A stretch of DNA of 51,522 bases. Source: an uncultured Lachnospiraceae bacterium (GTDB lineage Bacteria > Bacillota > Clostridia > Lachnospirales > Lachnospiraceae). Location of the stretch: assembly GCA_910580195.1 (NCBI GenBank), contig CAJTWA010000020.1, positions 21,932 through 73,453 on the forward strand. Direction: 5' to 3'. The notes beneath the pieces were generated by a model, which was not told the DNA's origin, ran no database searches, and saw only the letters and a list, made by a program, of their open reading frames with translations. Numbering within the stretch: position 1 is the first letter of the stretch; every line of letters begins with the position of its first letter. This document shows, piece by piece, positions 32,977-40,057 of the stretch. The translations under genes were made by a program, and so were the position numbers.

Positions 32977-34386
32977 ATGGCAAAGAGAAAAAAACACTTC
33001 CAAGAAGCAGGGGGCAGGGCTGAAAACGGCAGCAGCCCGAACAGCGCGCCAGCGCCGGCTGGGGGCAGGGAGGCAGGGAGAATGCCTCCAAAGCCAAAAC
33101 GGGCAAGGGGCAGGAAGGAGCGGGAAATCAAGTGGGATAAGCTGGACAATACCGCCCACCTGTTCCCTGTCATTGCCGGGGAAAGCATGAGCAACGTATA
33201 CCGGATTTTTGTTACCCTGAAGGAAGACATTAAACAGGAGCTGCTGCAGGAAGCATTGGAGCGGGTGCTCCCTTGGTTTGACGTATTTAACGTGCGCATC
33301 CGTTACGGGGTATTTTGGTATTATTTTGAAACGAACCAGAAGCCTGCGCCGGAAGTCAAGGAGGAATACCGCTACCCCTGCCAGTTCATTTCCCCCAACC
33401 GGAACCGGAATTACCTCTTCCGGGTCAACTATTACCGGAACCGGATTAATCTGGAGGTATTCCATGTGCTCACAGACGGCATGGGCGGGATTACGTTCTT
33501 AAAAGAACTGACGTACCAGTACCTCCGCCTTGCCCACCCAGAGCTTCAGGAAAAAATGGGGGACGGCCTCTGCAGCGACACTTCCCTGAACCGGGAGGAC
33601 AGTTACCTGAAAAATTATAAAAAAAGCCATAAAAAGGGCTACAAGACCGAGCGCGCCTTTCTGGTAAAAGGGGAAAAGCTAAAGCCATTGCAGCTTGGGG
33701 TCATGCACGGCTACATGCCTATCAAGGCCTTGAAAAAGGCCTGCGGCCAGTATGGGGTTTCCATCAATGAATATTTGGTGGCAGCTTTTTTGTGGAGCAT
33801 CTATAAGGAGTGCCTCCATGGGATGCCCAGCAAGCGCCCCATCAGCTCCTGCGTCCCGGTAAACCTGCGCCCTTATTATGACTCCATCACCATGAAAAAT
33901 TTTTTCGTGATTGTGTCCGCAGTGTTCCGCCCCACGGAGGAAAGCTATGAATTTGGGGAAGTGGTGCAGATTGTGGCAGAAAGCCTCCGCAGCCAGATTA
34001 ACCGGGAGCATCTGGAGAATTTGTTTGCTTACAATGTATCGAATGAGAAGAATTTTATCCTGCGGGCAGTCCCTTTGTTTATCAAGAACCTTGCCATACG
34101 CCATGTGTACCACAGCAGCGCGCTGGCAAACACCACCACCGTGACAAACATCGGGAATATCCAAGTGCGGGAGGAATATCAGGGATATGTGGAAGGCTTC
34201 GGGGCCTTCCTGTCCATGTCCGAAGGGCAGAACATCAAGGGGACCATCTGCTCCTACCGGGACACGCTGGTGTTTACCATCAGCAGCAGCCTTGCAGACG
34301 TGTCCGTGCAGCGGGGGTTTTTCCGGCGGCTTTCCGAGGACGGGATCCCGGTGAAAATAGAAACGAATGGCGTTTATGATGAATAA
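32977..34386 (+). CDS. Condensation-like acyltransferase (HxxxDG family)
   Basis: 469 aa with the CoA-dependent acyltransferase fold of condensation domains and alcohol acetyltransferases. The catalytic motif is His 163-Val-Leu-Thr-Asp 167-Gly in 'EVFHVLTDGMGG'. Further family features: 'VNEYLVAAFLWS'-like helix ('INEYLVAAFLWSIYKE'), 'ISSCVPVNLRPYY' and the late 'TTTVTNIGNIQV'. Residues 1-50 are basic, Pro/Ala/Gly-rich and disordered-looking, atypical for the family. No signal or clear TM. It probably transfers an acyl group to a lipid, sugar or alcohol; the substrate is unknown. AGGAG lies 14 nt before the ATG, a wide spacing, so a later start is possible. It heads a three-gene set with a DUF6320-like protein and a hydrolase. 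Confidence 0.8.
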   Translation: MAKRKKHFQEAGGRAENGSSPNSAPAPAGGREAGRMPPKPKRARGRKEREIKWDKLDNTAHLFPVIAGESMSNVYRIFVTLKEDIKQELLQEALERVLPWFDVFNVRIRYGVFWYYFETNQKPAPEVKEEYRYPCQFISPNRNRNYLFRVNYYRNRINLEVFHVLTDGMGGITFLKELTYQYLRLAHPELQEKMGDGLCSDTSLNREDSYLKNYKKSHKKGYKTERAFLVKGEKLKPLQLGVMHGYMPIKALKKACGQYGVSINEYLVAAFLWSIYKECLHGMPSKRPISSCVPVNLRPYYDSITMKNFFVIVSAVFRPTEESYEFGEVVQIVAESLRSQINREHLENLFAYNVSNEKNFILRAVPLFIKNLAIRHVYHSSALANTTTVTNIGNIQVREEYQGYVEGFGAFLSMSEGQNIKGTICSYRDTLVFTISSSLADVSVQRGFFRRLSEDGIPVKIETNGVYDE

Positions 34387-34388
34387 GC

Positions 34389-34512
34389 GCATGGGCAGCC
34401 TGCGGCAGTATTCTGTGCCGGAACTGCGGAAGGGAAGATAGCAGATGGGTAAAGGCATGGGCAGCTTACGGCATATTCTGTGCCGGAAGTGCGGAAGGGA
34501 TGGGAAGATAGG
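34389..34512 (+). repeat. 58-bp direct duplication between acyltransferase and zinc-ribbon gene
   Basis: 34389-34446 (GCATGGGCAGCCTGCGGCAG, then TATTCTGTGCCGGAACTGCG, GAAGGGAAGATAG) is repeated with a few changes at 34455-34512. The second copy supplies the ribosome binding site region of the next gene. Non-coding. Confidence 0.8.
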
Positions 34513-34514
34513 AA

Positions 34515-35240
34515 ATGAGAGTGTGTAGGAACTGTAAAGTGGAAATTTTAGACAATACCGCAGTCTGCCCATTGTGCAGCAGCGTACTGGAAATATCCAG
34601 CCCGGCACAGGGGGCATTGGATGCAGAAAGCAGCAAATTTTGGGAACCCGGCCTGACGGCGGGCGGGGGAGGGGACGCCTACCCGGATGTGAAGGCCGCT
34701 GTGCGCAAGCTGAGCTTTATCGTGCGCCTGTACAGCTTTCTGGCAATTGTGTCCGAAGCAGCCTTGGTTGCCGTCAATTACCTGTATTTCCACGGGATTT
34801 GGTGGTCTGCCATTACCGGAATCTGCATTTTATATTTTTACCTGACGCTGAAATATTCTTTGCAGAAAAACAAGGGCTACCAGACGGTAATCGTGGTGCA
34901 GGTCATCGGGGCTGTGCTCCTTGTGATTGCAGCAGACAATATCATTGGCTACCGGGGCTGGTCCGTCAATTATGTGCTGCCGGGGGCAATCCTTTTGCTG
35001 GACGGCACCATTGGCACCCTGATGATTGTAAACGCCTCCAATTGGCAAAGCTACCTCTTAATGCAGATATTGACTGTGGTAGCGTCTGTCGCCTGTACGG
35101 CGCTGTGGTATTTTGGGATCCTTACCAAGCCGTTTCTGGCTTTTACGGCCCTGGCGGTTTCCCTGTGCATGTTCCTTGGCACGCTCATTTTCGGCGACCG
35201 GAAGGCCAAGGCAGAACTGCAGCGGAGGTTCCATGTATAA
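34515..35240 (+). CDS. Zinc-ribbon membrane protein (DUF6320-like)
   Basis: 241 aa. Starts with a CxxC...CxxC zinc ribbon (Cys 4, 7, 18, 21; 'CRNCKVEIL' and 'CPLCSS'), a flexible 30-residue linker, then about six hydrophobic helices from residue 65 to 225 and a short basic tail. I recognise it as the family placed next to condensation-like acyltransferases in Lachnospiraceae (I believe DUF6320). No function is established. Context suggests a membrane partner or anchor for the acyltransferase, perhaps presenting a lipid acceptor. GGAAATGAG region upstream; the downstream hydrolase start is within 20 bp, so the three genes probably form one operon. Confidence 0.75.
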   Translation: MRVCRNCKVEILDNTAVCPLCSSVLEISSPAQGALDAESSKFWEPGLTAGGGGDAYPDVKAAVRKLSFIVRLYSFLAIVSEAALVAVNYLYFHGIWWSAITGICILYFYLTLKYSLQKNKGYQTVIVVQVIGAVLLVIAADNIIGYRGWSVNYVLPGAILLLDGTIGTLMIVNASNWQSYLLMQILTVVASVACTALWYFGILTKPFLAFTALAVSLCMFLGTLIFGDRKAKAELQRRFHV

Positions 35241-35259
35241 TTTTAGAAAGGATAGGCAT

Positions 35260-36186
35260 ATGGGAGAAGTCAGCGTAATGGGCAGGGTAATCCGGGATAT
35301 GATAGCCCATGTAACCAACGATAATTTAATTGGAAGGAAAATAAAAACAGGGGAGCTTAGGAAGAAGCTGGTAGAGCCGAAATGGCATTGCCCAGATTGT
35401 TTTTATCTGGAAGAAATCGGTTTGCCCCAATTTAAAATGGAGTATTTAAGCAGCAAGGAATCCCCCCGGCAGGATTATGTCATCCTGCAGCTCCACGGGG
35501 GCGGCTATATCGGGGCTATGCGCAATGCTTACCGTTCCTTTGCAGGGCTGTACTGCGAAGCCAGCAAAGGCATGAGCGTCCTGACGATAGATTACCGGGT
35601 AGCCCCGGAGGACCCTTACCCCGCTGCGCTGGAAGACGCAGCGGCAGCCTTCCAGTGGCTGAAGGATGCAGGCTGGCACAGCAGGCAGATTATTGTAGCC
35701 GGGGATTCCGCAGGGGGCGGCCTCGCCCTTGCCCTGTGCATGTATTTAAAAGACCAGAACAAGCGCCTGCCCGGCGGGCTCATCCTCATGTCCCCTTGGG
35801 CAGATTTAACCGCCAGCGGGCCTTCCTACGAGGATAATTATGAACGGGACCCCCTGTTTGGGAATACCCGGGACAGCCTGATTTACAACCGGGACTACGT
35901 AGGCCTCCATAACCCCAAAGACCCCTATATTTCCCCCATGTTCGGGGATTATTGGGGATTCCCTCCCATGCTCATACAGGCAGGCTCAAGGGAAATGCTC
36001 CTAAGCGATTCCGTGGGGGTAGCCTATAAGGCAAAGCAGCATGGGGCGAAAGTCCGGCTGCACATTTACGGAGGGATGTTCCATGTGTTCCAGATGGGCA
36101 TGATGATGATGCCGGAATCCAAAGCAGCTTGGCGGGAAATTGGGCAGTATTTTGAAGTGGTGGCAAAAAGGAAAGGGAGTTTTTAG
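35260..36186 (+). CDS. Alpha/beta hydrolase of the hormone-sensitive-lipase family
   Basis: 308 aa cytoplasmic esterase/lipase. Oxyanion-hole motif HGGGY (His 79 onward, in 'LQLHGGGYIG'), nucleophile Ser 150 in 'AGDSAGGGLALAL', acid residue in 'SREMLLSDS' and catalytic His in 'GMFHVFQM'. 'TIDYRVAPEDPYPAALED' is typical of the family. Likely hydrolyses short acyl esters, possibly editing or reversing the product of the neighbouring acyltransferase (inference). Start at 35260 has AAAGGA 6 nt upstream; an in-frame ATG at 35233, which overlaps the preceding stop and has GGAGG, is a real alternative. Its 3' end overlaps the convergent MerR gene by 4 bp. Confidence 0.9.
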   Translation: MGEVSVMGRVIRDMIAHVTNDNLIGRKIKTGELRKKLVEPKWHCPDCFYLEEIGLPQFKMEYLSSKESPRQDYVILQLHGGGYIGAMRNAYRSFAGLYCEASKGMSVLTIDYRVAPEDPYPAALEDAAAAFQWLKDAGWHSRQIIVAGDSAGGGLALALCMYLKDQNKRLPGGLILMSPWADLTASGPSYEDNYERDPLFGNTRDSLIYNRDYVGLHNPKDPYISPMFGDYWGFPPMLIQAGSREMLLSDSVGVAYKAKQHGAKVRLHIYGGMFHVFQMGMMMMPESKAAWREIGQYFEVVAKRKGSF

Positions 36187-37010
36187 GAATTTGCCTTTGC
36201 AATTCCCACAGCCAGCAGCCCAATCAGCACAGCCGCGTCCGCCAATAGCAGCGGCATAATACTTTTTACTGCCCCATAAAGAAAAAGGACAGAAAAAATT
36301 TCCACAGACAAGAGGACAAAGCACAGGCAATTTGCCAGATATTCCGCTGCTACTTTCCGGTAACGCCCATCAAGCGGCAATTTTGCATAAAGGCATGGGC
36401 GCAGGAGGTAGCGGATGGCGGCGCACCCTGCTGGGTAAGCAAAAATAAAATGTTTGCCCACAAGGGAAGAAGCCTCCCCGCCGCTCCACTGCACCGGGAT
36501 TTCTGGCGGCAAATTTCCAAAGGATAAAACGCCAACCAACAGGCAAAGCCCGAAAATCACTGCCCATGCGGCAAAGCTGCCCCATAGGTACAAGAAGCTG
36601 ACGGTGTCTAAACGCAAGATGGGCCGGTTACCTGCCCAATACTCTGGCAGCCCCGCTACGTATTCTTCCACTTTCAGGCCCTGATAGCTGATATCCCGGT
36701 CCCGGAGCATACGCCTGCATAGGGCTTTCGCCCGGCTCAATTCTGCAATCTGGCCGTCTAGGGCATCGCTTTGCGCCTCCACTGCTTTTTGCAGCGTTAC
36801 CTTCCCAGAAATGACAGCCCGGATATCTTCAATGGAAATCCCTAATGTGCGCAGGTATGCAATTTTCTTAATCTCTTCTACATCCCCCATGGAATAATCC
36901 CGGTACCCGTTTTTCCCATCCCTTGCAGGCTCAAATAGCTTTTCCTTTTCGTAAAAGCGGATATTGGAACGGGCCAGCCCAGTCAGGGATTCCACTTCTT
37001 TAATTGTCAT
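36183..37010 (-). CDS. MerR-family regulator with membrane DUF1648-like C-terminus
   Basis: 275 aa. Residues 1-70 form the MerR winged helix ('IKEVESLTGLARSNIRFYEKEKL', read in two parts: IKEVESLTGLA and NIRFYEKEKL; then 'YSMGDVEEIKKIAYLRTLG'), followed by a coiled coil to about 120. From about 135 come four or five hydrophobic helices with a 'LPPEIPVQWSGG' motif like that of DUF1648 proteins. So it is a membrane-tethered DNA-binding protein, probably sensing an envelope or membrane signal. AGGAGG-like site upstream of the ATG. Its own promoter region shows a 19-bp spacer typical of MerR control, so autoregulation is likely. Confidence 0.88.
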   Translation of the reverse strand: MTIKEVESLTGLARSNIRFYEKEKLFEPARDGKNGYRDYSMGDVEEIKKIAYLRTLGISIEDIRAVISGKVTLQKAVEAQSDALDGQIAELSRAKALCRRMLRDRDISYQGLKVEEYVAGLPEYWAGNRPILRLDTVSFLYLWGSFAAWAVIFGLCLLVGVLSFGNLPPEIPVQWSGGEASSLVGKHFIFAYPAGCAAIRYLLRPCLYAKLPLDGRYRKVAAEYLANCLCFVLLSVEIFSVLFLYGAVKSIMPLLLADAAVLIGLLAVGIAKANS

Positions 37011-37114
37011 AATATGTGCCTCCTGTCCCTGCCTTCTGGCAGAAAAAATTTCGTATCCCCCTTATTATGCAAAAAATGCATGATGGGCATACAGCAGTAT
37101 ATAAAGATGCATCT

Positions 37115-37145
37115 ACCATAAAGCATGAACAAGGTTTACAGTCAA
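37115..37145 (-). promoter_or_regulatory. MerR-type promoter with 19-bp spacer
   Basis: On the minus strand TTGACT (37140-37145) and TATGGT (37115-37120) are separated by 19 bp, the over-long spacing that MerR-family activators untwist. ACC and GGT flank the spacer in the expected short dyad, though the inner arms match poorly. It lies 105 bp upstream of the MerR start. Confidence 0.5.
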
Positions 37146-37260
37146 GGCTTTTCGGGCATTTGGGCAAAAAAATATATTTTTGCTCCTTTCCGCCATTCCA
37201 ATTAACAAAACGGTCCCTTCCCGCATACCCTAAAAACAAATGCAGTCTTGGAGTTTTTTT

Positions 37261-38040
37261 ATGGTTCAAACATTAATTCAAGTACTTTGCGGTACTGGAT
37301 TTACATTCCTAATGACGACCCTAGGTGCAGCCGTGGTATTCTGTTTCCGCGGCTCCATCAGCGATAAATTAAACCGCGCCTTCCTAGGCTTTGCCTCCGG
37401 CGTAATGATGGCCGCCGCTGTCTGGTCCTTGCTGGTCCCGGCCATTGAGCAGAGCGGGGAACTGAACGGGCTCCTCCCATGGTTCCCGCCGGCAGCAGGC
37501 TTCGCGCTAGGCGGCATTTTCCTGCATCTGGCAGATAAAATCCTGCCATGGTTCCAAGCCAATGGGAAAGGGAAAGAAGCAGGGACGAAGCTTCTGGTAT
37601 TGGCAGTCACCTTACACAATATCCCGGAAGGGATGGCAGTAGGCCTAGCCTTTGTCCTCGCCGGGCAGCATCCCCAGAACCCAGTGTACCTAGCGTCCGC
37701 CATGGGCCTTGCCGTAGGCATCGGCATCCAGAATTTCCCCGAAGGCGCAGCCATTTCCCTGCCCGTCCGCCAATCCGGGCACAGCTCCAGCCGGGCCTTC
37801 CTAACAGGCTGCCTATCCGGGATCGTAGAACCCCTAGCAGGCCTCCTAGTATTCCTCACCTCCGCCGCCTTAGTCCCATTAATGCCGTGGCTCCTCGCCT
37901 TCGCCGCAGGCGCCATGGTCTACGTGGTAGCAGATGAGCTTATCCCCCAAGCCCAGCCCGACGAAACCACAAATATCGGCACCATCGGCGTCATGGCCGG
38001 TTTCCTAATCATGATGGTACTGGACGTAGCCCTAGGCTAA
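37261..38040 (+). CDS. ZIP-family metal transporter
   Basis: 259-aa inner-membrane transporter with about eight helices. The two signature metal-binding helices are present: 'TLHNIPEGMAVGLAF' near residue 124 and 'GIQNFPEGAAISLP' near 160. Substrate is probably Zn2+ or another divalent cation (ZupT-like). The short cytoplasmic loop before helix 4 lacks a long His-rich stretch. Start at 37261 (MVQTL) is chosen because TTGGAG is 7 nt upstream; the in-frame ATG at 37240 has no site. It is monocistronic, with its 3' part rich in C-ending codons and no terminator before the repeat region. Any link to the P-type Zn/Cd ATPase at 47.7 kb is only thematic. Confidence 0.93.
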   Translation: MVQTLIQVLCGTGFTFLMTTLGAAVVFCFRGSISDKLNRAFLGFASGVMMAAAVWSLLVPAIEQSGELNGLLPWFPPAAGFALGGIFLHLADKILPWFQANGKGKEAGTKLLVLAVTLHNIPEGMAVGLAFVLAGQHPQNPVYLASAMGLAVGIGIQNFPEGAAISLPVRQSGHSSSRAFLTGCLSGIVEPLAGLLVFLTSAALVPLMPWLLAFAAGAMVYVVADELIPQAQPDETTNIGTIGVMAGFLIMMVLDVALG

Positions 38041-38633
38041 AACCGCCCCAGCCCCGCATGACGCCACAACTTTTACCAGCCAAAATCCCCCTTTTGGCAC
38101 TGCCGCCAACCAACGCACCACGTTACGCCCACAATGCAGCTTTACCTAAGAAAATTTGCTCCGCACAGCCACCCACAATATATCCGCCAAAATAGCCTAC
38201 CAGAAAACCGTGCATTTTACCCTGCACAGCCACCACAATATTTAACCGCCCAAACAATCCCACAAAAACTTCCGCTTTCCCAATACACAGGAAATTCCGG
38301 GCGGCCCTTCCTCTAAGCAAACCATCCATGGGCGCCCTTAGTGGAGGCGAAATCCACTGCTTACGCAGACTTAGGGATGAGGGCTATCCCGAAATCCCTT
38401 AGCCGGAGTTAGCAGTTAGTTCGCCGGAACGTTGCCCAGTTTGCGTGAGGAAGGGCCGCCCGGAATTTCCGTCCGCCCCCAAAGACCTCCTTATACCCCC
38501 ATACCCCCCATTCCCAAAGATTTCCTTCTTACAAAAAAACCCCTCTGTCCCCAAAGATTTTCCTAGTTAACCACAAAACTCCCGTTCCAAACACACCCAT
38601 ATTAATCACATAAGAACACACAGCAGAATCGCT
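38041..38633. other. 593-bp intergenic region with C-rich degenerate repeats and palindromic element B
   Basis: 38041-38289 is A/C-rich and holds degenerate repeats, for example GCACAGCCACCCACAATAT and GCACAGCCACCACAATAT about 63 bp apart. Element B follows (38290-38470). 38471-38633 is C-rich with no gene, hairpin or promoter I can support. No terminator for the convergent ZIP and PFK genes is obvious. Confidence 0.6.
38290..38470 (+). repeat. 181-bp palindromic element, copy B
   Basis: Perfect 24-bp arms (38290-38313 and 38447-38470): GGAAATTCC followed by GGGCGGCCCTTCCTC, so the outer 9 bp differ from copy A while still pairing internally. The core is close to copy A. The main internal stem reads AGGGAT/ATCCCT where A has AGGAAC/GTTCCT, a double compensatory change, and the inner hairpin is GGG/CCC instead of AGG/CCT. 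It is followed by GTCCGCCCCCA as in copy A. Confidence 0.92.
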
Positions 38634-39866
38634 CTAAGACAAATGCCTCACAGGCAAATAACAAGGAACCCCCTGCTCAAACCGTATCTTCGGTTCCCCC
38701 TGCACCAATGGCCGCAAATACGCAAGTATCCCCTCCGCCACATCATTCCCCTCCGGGCTTATAAACTCCGCCGGTACCTCCTTCACCCCATTCGCAATCT
38801 CACAAACCGGGGCAGACCCATAGGCAACTTGGTAAGGTTCATCACTAACCCTCTGGATTGTCACCATAAGGCCAGTATTCCCCTCCGCCGCCAAAGCAAC
38901 CCCATGCTGCCCTTGGCAGAAGGATTCCTCCAAATCTGTCAGGGAAGCAATATGGGAGCTGCACCGCTGCAGGACATTCAGCTCAATCGAACGCACCTTC
39001 ACATCCAGCCTGCCTTGGATGAGGTATTCCAACGTTTTCCCAGCGCCGCTTAACTGGCTGTGCCCAAAATTGTCCACAGCCCCGGAAGATGCACTGATAT
39101 ACTTCCCATCCTTGTCCCGGATCCCTTCCGAAACAGCAACGATAACATTATTGTACTGCCCTAACATCCCCTCCACATCCTTTAAGAAGGCTTCCGTATC
39201 AAAAGCAGATTCCGGCAGGTAAATCAAGTGGGGCGCAGGGCAGTACCCATTCCGGGCAAGCACGGACGCAGCCGTAAGCCATCCAGCATCCCGCCCCATA
39301 ATTTCCACAACCGTCACGCTTTTTAAGTTGTAGATGACCGTGTCGTGGTAGATTTCAAGCAAAGAAGCAGCCACATATTTTGCCGCAGAGCCGAAGCCCG
39401 GGGTGTGGTCCGTCACGCATAAATCGTTGTCGATGGTTTTCGGGATCCCGATGATACGGACCGGGCTCTTGATTTTCTCTGCGTAAGCAGAAAGTTTGTC
39501 CACGGTATCCATGGAATCATTGCCTCCAATATAGAAAAACGCGCCGATTTCCATTTTCTCAAAAAAGGCAAAAATCTTCTGGTAATCGCCCATGCCTTCT
39601 TCCAGCTTTGGCAGCTTATAGCGGCAGGAGCCAAGGTACATGGCAGGGCTTACTTTTAGCAGTTCCAAGTTCCCGCTGTCTTGGAAGGTTTCCGTCAAAT
39701 CCAAAAACCGCCCTTCTAAAATCCCGGTAATCCCATTGAGGGAGCCATAGATTTTCCCATATTTTTCTTGGTCCAATACACCTTTTATTACCCCTGCAAG
39801 GCTGGCGTTAATAGCGGCAGTAGGGCCGCCGGATTGTGCAACAATACAATTTTTCATGTGAATCAT
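38634..39866 (-). CDS. 6-phosphofructokinase, PPi-dependent type
   Basis: 410 aa of the PFK family. The phosphate-donor loop reads GGNDS (residues 114-118); the Gly that ATP enzymes carry (GGDGS) is Asp here, and the next catalytic loop is PKTIDND (142-148) with Lys as in pyrophosphate enzymes, so PPi rather than ATP is the likely donor. Asn in place of the first Asp of GGDDS is a minor oddity. 'MGRDAGWLTAAS' and the fructose-6-phosphate Glu in 'VSEGIRDKDG' are standard. It catalyses the committing step of glycolysis, reversibly if PPi-linked. ATG at 39866 with AAGGA 5 nt upstream; in-frame ATG at 39857 is an alternative. Divergent from the surface-protein gene. Confidence 0.92.
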   Translation of the reverse strand: MIHMKNCIVAQSGGPTAAINASLAGVIKGVLDQEKYGKIYGSLNGITGILEGRFLDLTETFQDSGNLELLKVSPAMYLGSCRYKLPKLEEGMGDYQKIFAFFEKMEIGAFFYIGGNDSMDTVDKLSAYAEKIKSPVRIIGIPKTIDNDLCVTDHTPGFGSAAKYVAASLLEIYHDTVIYNLKSVTVVEIMGRDAGWLTAASVLARNGYCPAPHLIYLPESAFDTEAFLKDVEGMLGQYNNVIVAVSEGIRDKDGKYISASSGAVDNFGHSQLSGAGKTLEYLIQGRLDVKVRSIELNVLQRCSSHIASLTDLEESFCQGQHGVALAAEGNTGLMVTIQRVSDEPYQVAYGSAPVCEIANGVKEVPAEFISPEGNDVAEGILAYLRPLVQGEPKIRFEQGVPCYLPVRHLS

Positions 39867-39906
39867 CCATTCCTTTCCATTTTTGTTTCCGCTGTAACAG
39901 TTCTAT

Positions 39907-39934
39907 TTTATAATACATTCCCCCAAATGGCAAA
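39907..39934 (-). promoter_or_regulatory. Probable PFK promoter
   Basis: Minus strand TTTGCC (39929-39934) and TATAAA (39907-39912) with a 16-bp spacer, about 40 bp upstream of the start codon. Confidence 0.4.
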
Positions 39935-39955
39935 CAGAACTTACGCCATTAACCC

Positions 39956-39985
39956 TTGACAATTTGATAGGAAGAAACCTATAAT
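39956..39985 (+). promoter_or_regulatory. Sigma-A promoter of the surface-protein/GntR/clpC operon
   Basis: Consensus TTGACA (39956-39961) and TATAAT (39980-39985) with an 18-bp spacer, about 70 bp upstream of the first start codon. The best vegetative promoter in the window apart from the rRNA leader. Confidence 0.8.
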
Positions 39986-40057
39986 GGTACTAATTCAATA
40001 GTGGGATATTATGCTAATTTAAACATAGAAGGGACAAACAGAGGAAAGGTGTGTTAT

